From: an uncultured Planctomycetota bacterium
GTDB taxonomy: Bacteria; Planctomycetota; Phycisphaerae; UBA1845; UTPLA1
Direction of reading: 5' to 3'
Assembly: GCA_900696465.1 (NCBI GenBank)
Contig: CAADGE010000035.1
Location: 186,001-250,000 of the forward strand
Length of the DNA: 64,000 nucleotides
The number at the start of each line of letters is the position of its first letter. Position 1 is the first letter of the stretch. Of this stretch, positions 26,649 through 38,644 are shown one piece after another. The notes beneath the pieces were generated by a model. The model saw only the letters and a program-made list of their open reading frames with translations, was not told the DNA's origin and made no database searches. The translations under genes and the position numbers were made by a program.

Positions 26649-27275
26649 ATGACCTGCGAACCACGCAATCTGACGCTATCCGGCCGCCGCGCGAAACCCC
26701 CTGCATGGCGGGCATTCACCCTGATCGAATTGCTCGTCGCCATCGCCATCATCGCGACACTCATCGGCATCCTGCTTCCCGCCCTGAGCACCGCCAGGGC
26801 CCGCGGCGTGCGTACCGCATGCAGCAGCAACCTGCGACAGGTCAACATGGCCATGCGCTCCTATCTGGATGCGAACAACGATGTCTACCCGTTCGCCTCC
26901 TTCATGCCCTCGATGGACGCCTTCCCGGTTCCGTCGGGCGAAACCATTTTCATCGCCGACCTTCTGGCGCCGCACTCGGCCGACCCGAAGGTGTTCGCCT
27001 GCCCGATGGACCAGGGCCAGATGGAGCGCACGGTTCCGAACATCGGCAAATCGTACTTCGAGACTGAAAAGAGCAGCTACGAGTACCGCGCCCACCTGCT
27101 TGGCGGCCAGACGATGGAATCAGCACTGAAGCGCATTCAGGAGTTCATGGGCCGCCGCCCCGCGGAGAACACCGTCTGGATCTTTCGCGATTATGATAAT
27201 TTCCACGGCAAGGGCGGCTCTGAAGGCGCCCGCCGATATGTCTACAATGATGGACACGTCACCGACTTTGAATAA
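26649..27275 (+). CDS. Type II secretion pseudopilin-like protein (H-X9-DG type)
   Basis: About 208 residues. A basic leader ends in PPAWRAFTLIELLVAIAII, the classic prepilin-peptidase site (cleavage after the Ala before FTLIELL) followed by one hydrophobic helix. The C-terminus has RRYVYNDGHVTDFE, matching the DGHV box of the planctomycete H-X9-DG secretion proteins. A CSSNLRQVNMAMRSYLDANN segment after the helix is typical of the same group. It is probably assembled in the membrane as a minor pseudopilin. The next gene follows within 20 bases. No secretion ATPase or secretin lies in the window, so the partner machine is elsewhere. Confidence 0.8.
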   Translation: MTCEPRNLTLSGRRAKPPAWRAFTLIELLVAIAIIATLIGILLPALSTARARGVRTACSSNLRQVNMAMRSYLDANNDVYPFASFMPSMDAFPVPSGETIFIADLLAPHSADPKVFACPMDQGQMERTVPNIGKSYFETEKSSYEYRAHLLGGQTMESALKRIQEFMGRRPAENTVWIFRDYDNFHGKGGSEGARRYVYNDGHVTDFE

Positions 27276-27293
27276 GACAGGGAGACACAAGTG

Positions 27294-27965
27294 ATGAGCG
27301 AGTCAGCAACCAATCGAAAACCATGGATCATCGGCGGCGTCGCCTTCGCCGTGTTGCTTGGCGGTGGCTGGGTGGTGGCCTCGCACCTCCTGCACCAGCC
27401 CGAAGAGCAGGTCGCGATCAATATCCCGAGGGATGCCTCACTGGAAGATCGCTTCGAGGCGGTAGAGAAGCTGCGTGAGCAGATGCGCCGCGAAGACATC
27501 TCCGACGAGGAGCGTGAGAAGCTCGGCGAGAGCATGCGCGAGATGTGGGAAAGCGAGATGCGCGCACGGGTCAACGAATACTTCGAGGCCGATCCCGAGC
27601 GCCGCGAAGACATCCTCAACCGCCACATCGATGACATGGAAAAGTGGAGGAAAATGATGGATGGCCGCCGCGATGAGGATGATCGTAAGGCGCGCGACGA
27701 AGGCAAGACAGAGGAAGAGATAGAGAAGGAGCGCGAAGAGCGCCGCGAGCGATGGCGCGAGCGGATGCGATCCGCCAGTCGTGAGGAGCGCAAGGAGCGT
27801 TCCGAAACCCGGAACCCGAACGAGACCGCCCAGCGCATGGCTTATTTCGGCGCGATGCGAAAGCAGATGGAAAAGCGCGGCATCCAGCCCCCTGGCCCGC
27901 CCGGCGGCGGCCCCGGTGGACGCGGCCCCTTCGGCGGCGGTGGCGGCGGTCCGCCTCGCGGGTGA
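27294..27965 (+). CDS. Membrane-anchored, highly charged coiled-coil protein with Gly/Pro tail
   Basis: A 223-residue protein of unknown function. It has one membrane helix (IIGGVAFAVLLGGGWVVA, about residues 12-30) and then about 140 residues very rich in Glu, Arg, Asp and Lys with long-helix character (REQMRREDISDEEREKLGES, EEIEKEREERRERWRERM). The tail is low complexity: PPGPPGGGPGGRGPFGGG. It follows the pseudopilin gene by 18 bases with a GGGAG ribosome-binding site, so the two are likely cotranscribed and the protein could work with that pseudopilin; this is inference. A GTG at 27291 just before the ATG is an alternative start. Confidence 0.6.
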   Translation: MSESATNRKPWIIGGVAFAVLLGGGWVVASHLLHQPEEQVAINIPRDASLEDRFEAVEKLREQMRREDISDEEREKLGESMREMWESEMRARVNEYFEADPERREDILNRHIDDMEKWRKMMDGRRDEDDRKARDEGKTEEEIEKEREERRERWRERMRSASREERKERSETRNPNETAQRMAYFGAMRKQMEKRGIQPPGPPGGGPGGRGPFGGGGGGPPRG

Positions 27966-28042
27966 GGTTTGTTCATCGCAGTTCCGCGACGCGGCGACTC
28001 GCATTGATGAACAGCCGCCCGGTACATCGTCGTTGCAAAAAC

Positions 28043-28072
28043 AAAGCCCGTGGCATGCCCGCCACGGGCTTT
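28043..28072. terminator. Strong bidirectional terminator
   Basis: A perfect 12-base-pair stem, AAAGCCCGTGGC (28043-28054) with GCCACGGGCTTT (28061-28072) around a six-base loop, flanked by A-rich and T-rich ends. It lies between the convergent coiled-coil gene and the acyl-CoA dehydrogenase gene and can serve both. Confidence 0.85.
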
Positions 28073-28106
28073 TGCATTCAATCACACATTTTTATGGCAC
28101 TTCCAC

Positions 28107-29294
28107 TCAAAACGCCGCGTGCCCAGTCAGCTCCCGTCCGACGATCAGTTCGTGGATCGTCTCCGTCCCCTCGTAGGTGATAACGCTCTCCAGGTTCAGC
28201 ATGTGCCGGATGGGGCTGCATTCGATCGAAATCCCTCCCGCGCCGAGGATGTCTCTGGCGTCGCGGGCCACATCGAGCCCCATCCGCACGTTGTTCCACT
28301 TCGCCATGCTCACCTGGCTGTGGTGCATCGTGCCCGCATCCTTGAGCCGACCAAGCTGCAACGCCAGCAGTTGCCCCGTGGTGATCCGCCGGGCCATGTC
28401 GGCCAGCCGCCGCTGGATCGTCTGTGTATGGGCGATAGGTCGCCCGAAGACCACGCGAATCTTCGCGAACTCCAGCGCCTCCTTGAAGCTCGCAATCGCC
28501 GAGCCGATCGCGCCCCATGCGATGCCGTAGCGCGCCTGCGTCAGACACCCCAGCGGCCCTTTCAAGCCCACGACGTTCGGCAGCCGCTGGCTCTCCGGCA
28601 CCCGCACATTGTCGAGGAAAAGCTCGCTGGTCACGCTCGCACGCAATGAAAACTTCCTCAGAATATCCCGTGCGGTATAGCCCGGCGTGCCCTTCTCGAC
28701 GATAAATCCCATGATCCCCTGATCGGTGCTCGCCCACACGATCGCGATATCTGCGATCGTGCCGTTGGTGATCCACATCTTCGCCCCATTGATCACCCAG
28801 TCGCCGCCCTTCTTGACGGCGTGCGTCTTCATCGTGCCGGGATCGCTGCCGCCGTCCGGCTCGGTCAGCCCGAAGCAGCCAATGCACTCGCCCTTGGCCA
28901 TCCGCGGCAGATACTTCGTCCGCTGCTCCTCGCTGCCATATGCCAGTATCGGATACATGCACAAGCTGCCCTGTACGCTGACAAAACTCCGCACGCCGCT
29001 GTCGCCTCGCTCCAGCTCCTGGCAGATCAGCCCGTAGCAGACGTTGTTCAGCCCGGCGCAGTCATAGCCCTCGATGTTGCAACCCAGCAGCCCCATCGCG
29101 GCGAGTTCCGGCACCAGCTCCTTCGGGAAGCGATGGTCTTCGAACGCCTGCGGGATGATCGGCAGCACGCGCTCGTCGACGAAGCGCGCCACTGCCTCCT
29201 GGATCGCGATCTCGTCCTCGCTCAGAAGCGTGCGAACATTGAAATAATCGAATGCGCTGGGGGTCTCGGCGGACTTCGGTGCTACGGCAGTCAT
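28107..29294 (-). CDS. Glutaryl-CoA dehydrogenase-like acyl-CoA dehydrogenase
   Basis: A 395-residue FAD enzyme. CFGLTEPDGGSDPGTMKT is the flavin-contact stretch of acyl-CoA dehydrogenases; ARYGIAWGAIGSA, ADMARRITTGQLLALQLGRL and the C-terminal TYEGTETIHELIVGRELTG match glutaryl-CoA dehydrogenase, where the Glu of YEGT is the catalytic base. In that family it oxidises and decarboxylates glutaryl-CoA to crotonyl-CoA in lysine and tryptophan breakdown. Enzymes of this branch without decarboxylation also exist and cannot be excluded. The ATG at 29294 begins MTAVAPKSAETPSAFDYF; 15 codons upstream are unlikely. No other genes of the pathway are adjacent. Confidence 0.88.
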   Translation of the reverse strand: MTAVAPKSAETPSAFDYFNVRTLLSEDEIAIQEAVARFVDERVLPIIPQAFEDHRFPKELVPELAAMGLLGCNIEGYDCAGLNNVCYGLICQELERGDSGVRSFVSVQGSLCMYPILAYGSEEQRTKYLPRMAKGECIGCFGLTEPDGGSDPGTMKTHAVKKGGDWVINGAKMWITNGTIADIAIVWASTDQGIMGFIVEKGTPGYTARDILRKFSLRASVTSELFLDNVRVPESQRLPNVVGLKGPLGCLTQARYGIAWGAIGSAIASFKEALEFAKIRVVFGRPIAHTQTIQRRLADMARRITTGQLLALQLGRLKDAGTMHHSQVSMAKWNNVRMGLDVARDARDILGAGGISIECSPIRHMLNLESVITYEGTETIHELIVGRELTGHAAF

Positions 29295-29496
29295 GGTGTT
29301 CTCCAATGGGCGCAGGGGCGGCATTTCACGACATCGCACACGGTCCGCCCTGTCGGGGAATTGTAACCGACCGCCCGCGACCGCGAGAAATCAGCATTTT
29401 CAGGCCGAAGATTGAAGTATTCATCCGTTCCGGCGCTACCCGGGCACGAAAAAAACGTTGGGAGAGATCGAGAAATGCCGTATCTACACCGGCGAT

Positions 29497-30834
29497 CTAA
29501 TTTCCGCCGCGAAGACCAAGCCCCAGAGAAGCAAGCTGGCTCTTGATTTCCTTCAACGAAGTCTGGCCGAAATTTCGCGATTCGAGAAGCTCCTGTTCCG
29601 AACGCGCCGCCAGCTCGCCAACGGTATTGATCCCCAATCGTTGCAGGCACTTTCGAGATCGGACGGACAACTCCAGCGCCGTCACCGGCCGCGAAAGAAG
29701 TTCGGGGTTCGCATCCGGAAACATGGCTGCGGCCTCGATCGGCTCGCCGGACGAAACGACCTCCCTGCGATCGGCATTCTGGCCCAGCGAGAGCCCTTTC
29801 TGGGCAAGCATGGCCTTGATCTCTCGAAGACTCGTCTCGCCGAAGTTCTTGTAGGACAACAGCTCCGCCTCGGTGATCCGCAGGAGGTCGCCCAGGGTGT
29901 TGATGTTCATCTTCTTAAGGCAGTTCCGGCTGCGGACGGAAAGCTCGAAGTCCGTCACCGGGATATCCATGACCGCGTCACGCTTCTCCTGGGCCTTGAG
30001 CTGCACCTCATCAATGTACATGTTCTGGGCCGCCAGGACATCCTTCAGATACAGCCGCGCCCGGGCGTTGTTCGGATTGACCGCCAGCACGCGCCGCAGG
30101 CAGGCCGTGGCCTTCTCATACTCCGCACGATCCTCAAGGATCACGGCAAGATTCATCAACGCATGACTGTGTACAAATGGCAGCTCCGTGCAGCGGTAGT
30201 AAAGCTCTCGCGCCCGCTCATCGCTGCCGTGCAGGTCAAGCAGATACGCAAGGTGGAACATCGCCAGCGCATGATCGCAGTCAATGGCCAGCGCGGCCTC
30301 GTAGGCCTCGATCGCAGCATCCAACTGGCCCTGCTCATGAAGCACGCGTCCGCGGGCATATTGCCAGATGGCAGAGGAAGCTCCCGCGGCTCGGTGGGCA
30401 TCGAGCAGGCGCGATGCGCCGTCGATATCACCGGAAAGCAAGAGACACTCGGCGCGCTGGCAGTCGCAATCCAGCCGATCCCACCCTTTGCCGACTGCCG
30501 CCTCGAAGCGCGTCGCAGCATCGCTGTAGCGCCGCAGATCTCGAAGGGCGATGCCGATGTGAAACTCACGCAGGGCTGACGGCCCGGCCTTTTCCAGCCA
30601 GTCGAGTGCCTGCGATGTGTCACCGATCAACAAGTAACCGAGGCCGAGCTTGATCGCCTGCGCGGCACCCTGGGATCCGCCCGACTCCGCAGATCGCTGG
30701 AGTCTGGAAAGCAGCTCGACGAATCGGTTCAGCGACTCGCTCGTCGCGAACGCAGCTTCCTTGACCTGTTTGTAGGATTCCACATCGAATTCGGGTTTGT
30801 CGAGAATCGCTGCGAGATCTGCCGTCATTTCCAT
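29497..30834 (-). CDS. TPR protein with two RNA-polymerase alpha C-terminal domains
   Basis: A 445-residue protein. Residues about 45-285 are TPR helices (LGYLLIGDTSQALDWLEKAG, AALAIDCDHALAMFHLAYLL, ACLRRVLAVNPNNARARLYL). Two copies of the alpha C-terminal domain follow. Copy 1 begins VTDFELSVRSRNCLKKMNIN and copy 2 begins VTALELSVRSRKCLQRLGIN; both continue with a GDLL or GELA helix and NFGETSLREIK or NFGQTSLKEIK. Compared with E. coli RpoA, the DNA-contact Arg265 is kept in both, Asn268 is kept in copy 1 but is Lys in copy 2, and Lys298 is Thr in both. The protein may bind UP-element-like DNA or polymerase partners through the CTDs and other proteins through the TPRs. It is divergent from dnaA. 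Confidence 0.85.
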   Translation of the reverse strand: MEMTADLAAILDKPEFDVESYKQVKEAAFATSESLNRFVELLSRLQRSAESGGSQGAAQAIKLGLGYLLIGDTSQALDWLEKAGPSALREFHIGIALRDLRRYSDAATRFEAAVGKGWDRLDCDCQRAECLLLSGDIDGASRLLDAHRAAGASSAIWQYARGRVLHEQGQLDAAIEAYEAALAIDCDHALAMFHLAYLLDLHGSDERARELYYRCTELPFVHSHALMNLAVILEDRAEYEKATACLRRVLAVNPNNARARLYLKDVLAAQNMYIDEVQLKAQEKRDAVMDIPVTDFELSVRSRNCLKKMNINTLGDLLRITEAELLSYKNFGETSLREIKAMLAQKGLSLGQNADRREVVSSGEPIEAAAMFPDANPELLSRPVTALELSVRSRKCLQRLGINTVGELAARSEQELLESRNFGQTSLKEIKSQLASLGLGLRGGN

Positions 30835-30983
30835 GATCGTGTCGTATTCCTTCGGTCAGGGACCGGTCTCGACGCAGCCGCACCGCCCACCGGTCATTTC
30901 TGAAGACTCGCTTTCAAACGCTCGTGTAAAAGTGCATGATACGGGGTCTGCCCTGAATGCGCCATCGCCGCGCCGAACAGAGC

Positions 30984-31011
30984 ATTGTACATGGAAACCA
31001 AAGAGTTGCAA
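30984..31011 (-). promoter_or_regulatory. Probable promoter of the TPR/alpha-CTD gene
   Basis: On the minus strand, TTGCAA (31011-31006) and TACAAT (30989-30984) are separated by 16 bases, a fair housekeeping-type promoter about 150 bases before the start codon at 30834. Confidence 0.45.
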
Positions 31012-31151
31012 GCTGACTCGCCCCACCCGGCTATAGTCCCGCATATCATTCTTGGCGGATGCGATACCAAGGCGACAAGAAAAATTAATCTCGGTCGATA
31101 TCTTAAACCGCGCACGAAGCTTACGTAAGATTCCCACCACGCAGGAACATT

Positions 31152-31160
31152 TTATCCACA
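31152..31160 (+). promoter_or_regulatory. DnaA box
   Basis: TTATCCACA, a perfect match to the consensus DnaA-binding nonamer, 172 bases before the dnaA start. It may serve replication initiation or dnaA autoregulation. Confidence 0.7.
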
Positions 31161-31331
31161 ATTCACATCAGTTCGGCATTGTCCCGGGCTTCGCAAAACG
31201 TTAATATGCTGTCCGTAGGAGCTGGATCGGTTCTGATCCATTATTGTTTATAAAATAACGACTTACGATATTATCCCGCCCGGCGCTTCGCGTTCTGTAG
31301 CGTACGCGCCCCGGCGTGTCGAGCGACATCC

Positions 31332-32672
31332 ATGAACGAGCTGAGTGAGAGTGTCTGGGCGGACATTCTGGGCCACGTGCGCACCCATCATCCTGCTATC
31401 TCGCGCGGATGGTTTTCACAGCTGCGGTCGGGCTCTCTGAACAGCGGCGTTTTGACGGTCCTGGCTGCCAATGCGGCCCAACTGAGCTACCTCGTTGAAC
31501 ACTGCATGAGGCCGTTCGTCGAGGCCGCGCAGGCCGCGACGGGTCGGCTGGTCTCGGTCCGATTCGAAGCCGCCAATGGCGAAACCCTCGAATCTGCCGG
31601 CTATGCCCCGCGAAACGTTGCCGGGTCTGAGGAATTCGCCGGCCCCGGGCTGCGGCTCAACAGCGACTACACCTTTGAAAACTTCGTCGTCGGCCCTTGC
31701 AACCGCATGGCTCACGCAAGTTGCACGGCTGTCAGCCAGTCACCGGGAACCACCTACAACCCGCTTTTCATCCACGGCAGCGCAGGCCTCGGCAAGACCC
31801 ACATGCTCCAGGCAATCTGCCACCGTGTGCTCGATCATTCCCCGGGCACGCGCATTGTCTACATGTCCTGCGAGACATTCGTTAATCAGTTCATTGAAGC
31901 GGTCGAGCGTGGCCTGTTGAACGGCTTTCGTTACCGCTACCGACACGCCGACGTCCTGATGGTGGACGACGTGCAGTTCCTCTCCGGCCGCGATGGCACG
32001 CAGGAAGAATTCTTCCACACGTTCAACACCCTCTACCAGATGCACAAGCAGATCGTGCTCACTGCCGATTGCTCTCCCTCTGAGATTCCACAGCTTGAGG
32101 AGCGTCTGGTAAGCCGCTTCAAGTGGGGCCTTGTTTCTCGAATTGATCCGCCCTGCCTGGAGACGCGACTGGCCATCATTCAGAAAAAAATGCGAATGCG
32201 CGGTATCGAGCTTCCGGAGGAAGTGGCGATGTACGTCGCCTCCACCATCACCTCGAACGCGCGCGAGCTGGAAGGTGCTCTCAACCGCCTGCACAGTGCC
32301 GCAGCCCTCGAAGAAAAGCCGATCGATCTGGTTCTCTCCAGAATGGTCCTGGGCGGGGAGATTCAGGGCGCCCGCCGGCCGATCCGCGTTCAGGACATCA
32401 TGACCGTGGTCACGGAACGGTTTGATGTGAAGCTCTCCGACCTCCAGGGCCGCCGCCGCAGTCGCTCAATCGCCCTGCCACGCCAGATCTGCATGTACCT
32501 CGCCCGGCAATGCACAAGTCACAGTCTCGAGGAAATCGGCGGGTTCTTCGGCGGCCGGGACCACACCACCGTGCTGCATGCCAACAAACTCATCACTCGG
32601 ATGCGCGAGGAAGATTCCAACTTCCGTCGTCGAATCGAAGAAATGGAACAAGCCCTCCAGCGAGCAGGTTGA
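31332..32672 (+). CDS. dnaA: Chromosomal replication initiator DnaA
   Basis: A 446-residue AAA+ ATPase that binds DnaA boxes and opens the origin. Domain I is at about residues 5-90, a short variable linker follows, and the ATPase starts with NSDYTFENFVVG. Walker A is GSAGLGKTHM, Walker B VLMVDDVQFL, and sensor residues lie in SRFKWGLVSRIDPP. The C-terminal DNA-binding domain has the DnaA signature in IALPRQICMYLARQCTSHSL and GGRDHTTVLHA. Next on the same strand are dnaN, a DUF721 gene and gyrB. The ribosome-binding site is weak (GAG eight bases before the ATG). Confidence 0.97.
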   Translation: MNELSESVWADILGHVRTHHPAISRGWFSQLRSGSLNSGVLTVLAANAAQLSYLVEHCMRPFVEAAQAATGRLVSVRFEAANGETLESAGYAPRNVAGSEEFAGPGLRLNSDYTFENFVVGPCNRMAHASCTAVSQSPGTTYNPLFIHGSAGLGKTHMLQAICHRVLDHSPGTRIVYMSCETFVNQFIEAVERGLLNGFRYRYRHADVLMVDDVQFLSGRDGTQEEFFHTFNTLYQMHKQIVLTADCSPSEIPQLEERLVSRFKWGLVSRIDPPCLETRLAIIQKKMRMRGIELPEEVAMYVASTITSNARELEGALNRLHSAAALEEKPIDLVLSRMVLGGEIQGARRPIRVQDIMTVVTERFDVKLSDLQGRRRSRSIALPRQICMYLARQCTSHSLEEIGGFFGGRDHTTVLHANKLITRMREEDSNFRRRIEEMEQALQRAG

Positions 32673-32992
32673 CCAGCGACTGTTAGTTGCCGTGAATAAC
32701 CTGCGTCGAGGAACGAGGTTGGCTCGTGGAGATTTTCGACCTGCCCGACAAACTGTCAGTTCCGTCCACGCAAAGCGACCGGCTCACAGGGGATTCGACA
32801 GGTTGTCCAGATAGACGCCGCCGGCAGTCTGCGGTATCATCAATGCCCGTCAAAACCTGCGTTATCCGGCCTCGGATGCGCTCGGGATTGACAGGGCATA
32901 CGAAGGACTGTGATTGTCTATTACTTGGATAGAAGAGTAGACGTAACAGTCATCAGGTGTGATGTCTTTTCTGTACTTGTTGAGGCGTTGCT
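32673..32992. other. Gap between dnaA and dnaN
   Basis: This 320-base stretch contains no gene I can support. It has DnaA-box-like variants (ttgtccaga near 32806 and ttatccggc near 32862) that match the consensus only in part, and a TTGACA at 32888-32893 that could be a -35 box for dnaN, although the -10 position is poor. Confidence 0.4.
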
Positions 32993-34090
32993 ATGAAGTT
33001 CATTTGTGATCGGCTCGCGCTTCTGGAAGGTCTCTCTGCGGCCTCCGCGGTGGCGACGGCGCGCTCGACCAAGCCAATTCTCCAGTGTGTTCGGATCACG
33101 GGCACCAAGAACCTGGTCACACTCACGGCGTATGACCAGGAAGTCGGCCTGCGGTATCACATCCGCCAGGTCGACGTCACCAAGCCCGGCGAGACCCTCG
33201 TCAGTTGTGAGCGCCTGCTCGCTATCGTCCGCGAATCCGCCGACGAGACCATGTCTTTCGAGTCGGATGAGGACACCCTTCACATCCGCGGGGCCGACAG
33301 CCACTTTACAGTGATCGGTCAGAGCGTGCGCGAGTTTCCTCCTGTTCCTGATCTCGAAGGAGACGCGGACTTTTCGGTGAAAGTCGCCCCCTTGCGGGAT
33401 GCAGTCGAGCATACTCTCTTCGCCGCAGCGCGCGAGAATACGCGCTATGCGATCAACGGCGTCCTCTGGCAAAAGAAGGGTAAAACGCTGCAGCTTGTTG
33501 CTACCGACGGCCGCCGGCTTGCGATGTCAGCGGCTTCGCTCGAAAAATCCGTCGGCGATGACCTCCAGGCCATCGTGCCGGCCAAGGCCCTGGCCCTGCT
33601 CGGGCGGCTGCATTTCGGCGGGGACGAAGTAATGAATGTAAAGATCTCTGCCAATCAGGTCCACATGCGGACCGAACAGGCCGAGCTCAGCAGCGTCCTC
33701 GTCGAGGGACATTTTCCAAAGTACGAAGACGTGATCCCACGAGACAACGATAAGAAGATAACGCTGAAGACAGACGAGTTCCTCAGCGCGGTTCGGCGCT
33801 CCGCCGTGCTGTCCACGGTTGATTCCAAGGGTATTCGCATCGCCATCGGCCCCGAAGGCATGGTGATCTCCGGTAAGGCCCATGAACAGGGCGAAGCCGT
33901 GGTTAAGCTCTCTGGTATCGAATACACCGGCAGCCCGATCACGATCGGGTTCAATCCCGAGTTCCTGCAGGATGCCCTCAAGGTCTGCGGCGAGAACCTG
34001 ACGCTGGAACTCAAGGAACCGGCGCGGCCCGGCCTGATCCGCAGCGGCCCGGTCTATCAGTATGTGGTGATGCCGGTAAGTCTGACCTGA
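32993..34090 (+). CDS. dnaN: DNA polymerase III sliding clamp (beta subunit)
   Basis: A 365-residue clamp with the three repeated domains of the family, beginning MKFICDRLALLEGLSAASAV. Recognisable parts are VSCERLLAIVRESADE, the domain 2 start with ENTRYAINGVLW and VATDGRRLA, and domain 3 with GFNPEFLQDALKV and the C-terminal YQYVVMPVSLT, close to the usual clamp ending M-P-M-R-L that helps form the partner-binding pocket. The ring holds the polymerase and other partners on DNA. It lies downstream of dnaA. Confidence 0.96.
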   Translation: MKFICDRLALLEGLSAASAVATARSTKPILQCVRITGTKNLVTLTAYDQEVGLRYHIRQVDVTKPGETLVSCERLLAIVRESADETMSFESDEDTLHIRGADSHFTVIGQSVREFPPVPDLEGDADFSVKVAPLRDAVEHTLFAAARENTRYAINGVLWQKKGKTLQLVATDGRRLAMSAASLEKSVGDDLQAIVPAKALALLGRLHFGGDEVMNVKISANQVHMRTEQAELSSVLVEGHFPKYEDVIPRDNDKKITLKTDEFLSAVRRSAVLSTVDSKGIRIAIGPEGMVISGKAHEQGEAVVKLSGIEYTGSPITIGFNPEFLQDALKVCGENLTLELKEPARPGLIRSGPVYQYVVMPVSLT

Positions 34091-34139
34091 CCGCAGCGAA
34101 CGCAGGCCCGTCCGCAAGCGGCTTTTCCGATCGGCTGGG

Positions 34140-37231
<3,092 letters not shown>

Positions 37232-37235
37232 CGCA

Positions 37236-37697
37236 TCACGACTGGGATCCCATCAGCCCGCGAATCTTCTCCGCGCGAAATTCAAATATCGTTCGAATGT
37301 CCCGCTGAACGACCATCGCATGTGCAATACGGCCGATCAGCCCGAGCGGCAACGCATAACGCACCATGTCTTCCATGACTGTCTCTCCGCCGTCCGCTTC
37401 AAAGCGATGCGTATGATGCCACAGGCGATAGGGTCCGCGCACCTGCGTGTCGACGAATTGCCGTCCGGGCTGCCAGTCGATGATCTCGGTCAGCCACGAG
37501 ATCGGCACACCGTACCATCGTATGGTGTATGCGATCTGTGTGCCGATACGCATCTCGATCGGGGTCGGCGTGCGAATCTCAAAATGCAGCCAGGCCGGCG
37601 TGAGCAGATCGAGATTCGAGGCATCCGAGAAGAAGTCAAACACCTCTCCGATCGGCCGCGGGATTCGCTGTGTCTGTAACAGCGTATAGACCTTCAT
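37236..37697 (-). CDS. SRPBCC-family protein, last gene of the UV-repair operon
   Basis: A 153-residue protein starting MKVYTLLQTQRIPRPIGEVF, then FFSDASNLDLLTPAWLHFEI, YGVPISWLTEIIDWQPGRQF and MEDMVRYALPLG. This matches the SRPBCC/polyketide-cyclase-like helix-grip fold, which forms a ligand pocket. Its ATG overlaps the uvsE stop by four bases, so it should be made from the same message. Stand-alone SRPBCC proteins of this type often occur with NAD-binding SDRs, as here. The ligand is unknown. Confidence 0.8.
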   Translation of the reverse strand: MKVYTLLQTQRIPRPIGEVFDFFSDASNLDLLTPAWLHFEIRTPTPIEMRIGTQIAYTIRWYGVPISWLTEIIDWQPGRQFVDTQVRGPYRLWHHTHRFEADGGETVMEDMVRYALPLGLIGRIAHAMVVQRDIRTIFEFRAEKIRGLMGSQS

Positions 37698-38644
37698 GCC
37701 AACCCCCCCGCTGTCGTGCGTGTCGCTCGGGGACCCGCGGCGACAGAGGGCCTCGCCGCTACAGCCCCCATCAGGCGTAGCACGGCGGCCTCCTTTGCCC
37801 TGGCTTCTACTTCGACAGTCACCTGCAGCACTTTCCAACATTCCGGAAAATCCGAAACTCGGACAAAGTCGGCGTGTACGCGCGGGTTGGCCGCACGCCA
37901 CCCGCCCTGAGGGCTGGACACATGAAAAAGCGGTTCACGATTCCACGTCGCGATGCTCCGCCTTGTAACCTCATCCGTCGACAGGCCGTCCGGGAGGCAG
38001 CGATGGTGATGCACGTCATAGACGAACGGCACCCCCTCGGACCCGCACAACGGAAGTAAATCAGTGGGCGTAAAGACTCGGTCATCGTTTTCCAGGGCGA
38101 TTCGGCTTCGGGCGCCAGCGGAAAGACTGCTCAGATTTCGCCGCAACCGATCGAGTGCCGATATTTTGTCACCATATGCTCCTCCTCCGTGCAGAGTTAT
38201 CACGTCAGCGCCGACCCAGTCTGCGACCATCGCCTGATATTCAAGCTCTGCGATCGAGTTTCTGATCACCTGCTCCTTCGGGCTGCTGAGTACCACGAAC
38301 TGGTCGGGATGAAAGGTCAGCCGTACGCCGGCCCGTGCCGCCGTACGTCCGCAGGCAACGAAGGCCGCAACGATCGACTCCGCATCCGGCAAGTCGCTGG
38401 CGGCGTAGCCCGCTTCGGGGTGCGTCAGAAGCGGCAGAATCTGACTGTTGATTCGAAAACAACCGATGCCCTGCGACGCGCAATAACGAATGGCCTCGCG
38501 AAGCGCCGCTGCATTTGCGAGGGCCAGCTCCGCTAGGCGCTCGAGTCGCGTCGCCCGTGGCAGCCGTAGCATCGCGGCGGCCGTCGTGGTACGAAATCGA
38601 ATTACCACGTCGCGAAAGCAGCAGCACACCCCAAAGCGAACCAT
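37694..38644 (-). CDS. uvsE: UV-damage endonuclease
   Basis: A 316-residue TIM-barrel nuclease of the UVDE/UvsE family, which nicks DNA 5' to UV photoproducts to start excision repair. Family features: MVRFGVCCCF start, YCASQGIGCFRINSQILPLL, RLTFHPDQFVVLSS with its metal-binding His, VITLHGGGAYGDK, IALENDD and FVYDVHHHRCLP. The Glu and His residues expected to bind metals are in place. It begins one base before the end of the upstream SDR gene and overlaps the SRPBCC gene by four bases. The last ~30 residues are a basic, Ala-rich tail without obvious function. Confidence 0.93.
   Translation of the reverse strand: MVRFGVCCCFRDVVIRFRTTTAAAMLRLPRATRLERLAELALANAAALREAIRYCASQGIGCFRINSQILPLLTHPEAGYAASDLPDAESIVAAFVACGRTAARAGVRLTFHPDQFVVLSSPKEQVIRNSIAELEYQAMVADWVGADVITLHGGGAYGDKISALDRLRRNLSSLSAGARSRIALENDDRVFTPTDLLPLCGSEGVPFVYDVHHHRCLPDGLSTDEVTRRSIATWNREPLFHVSSPQGGWRAANPRVHADFVRVSDFPECWKVLQVTVEVEARAKEAAVLRLMGAVAARPSVAAGPRATRTTAGGLA

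Larger units (their letters stand above)
30835..31331. other. Intergenic region upstream of dnaA, origin candidate
   Basis: About 500 bases between the divergent TPR/alpha-CTD and dnaA genes. It holds one perfect DnaA box (31152-31160), a minus-strand promoter (30984-31011), and an AT-rich stretch around 31225-31280 (attattgtttataaaataa and cgatattatcc) that could be an unwinding element. Only one perfect box is seen, so origin function is a hypothesis; see the separate note on strand composition. Confidence 0.45.

Noticed and set aside
31261-31280. ttatcccgc as a second DnaA box upstream of dnaA
   Set aside because: It differs from TTATCCACA at key positions; only the site at 31152 is a good match.
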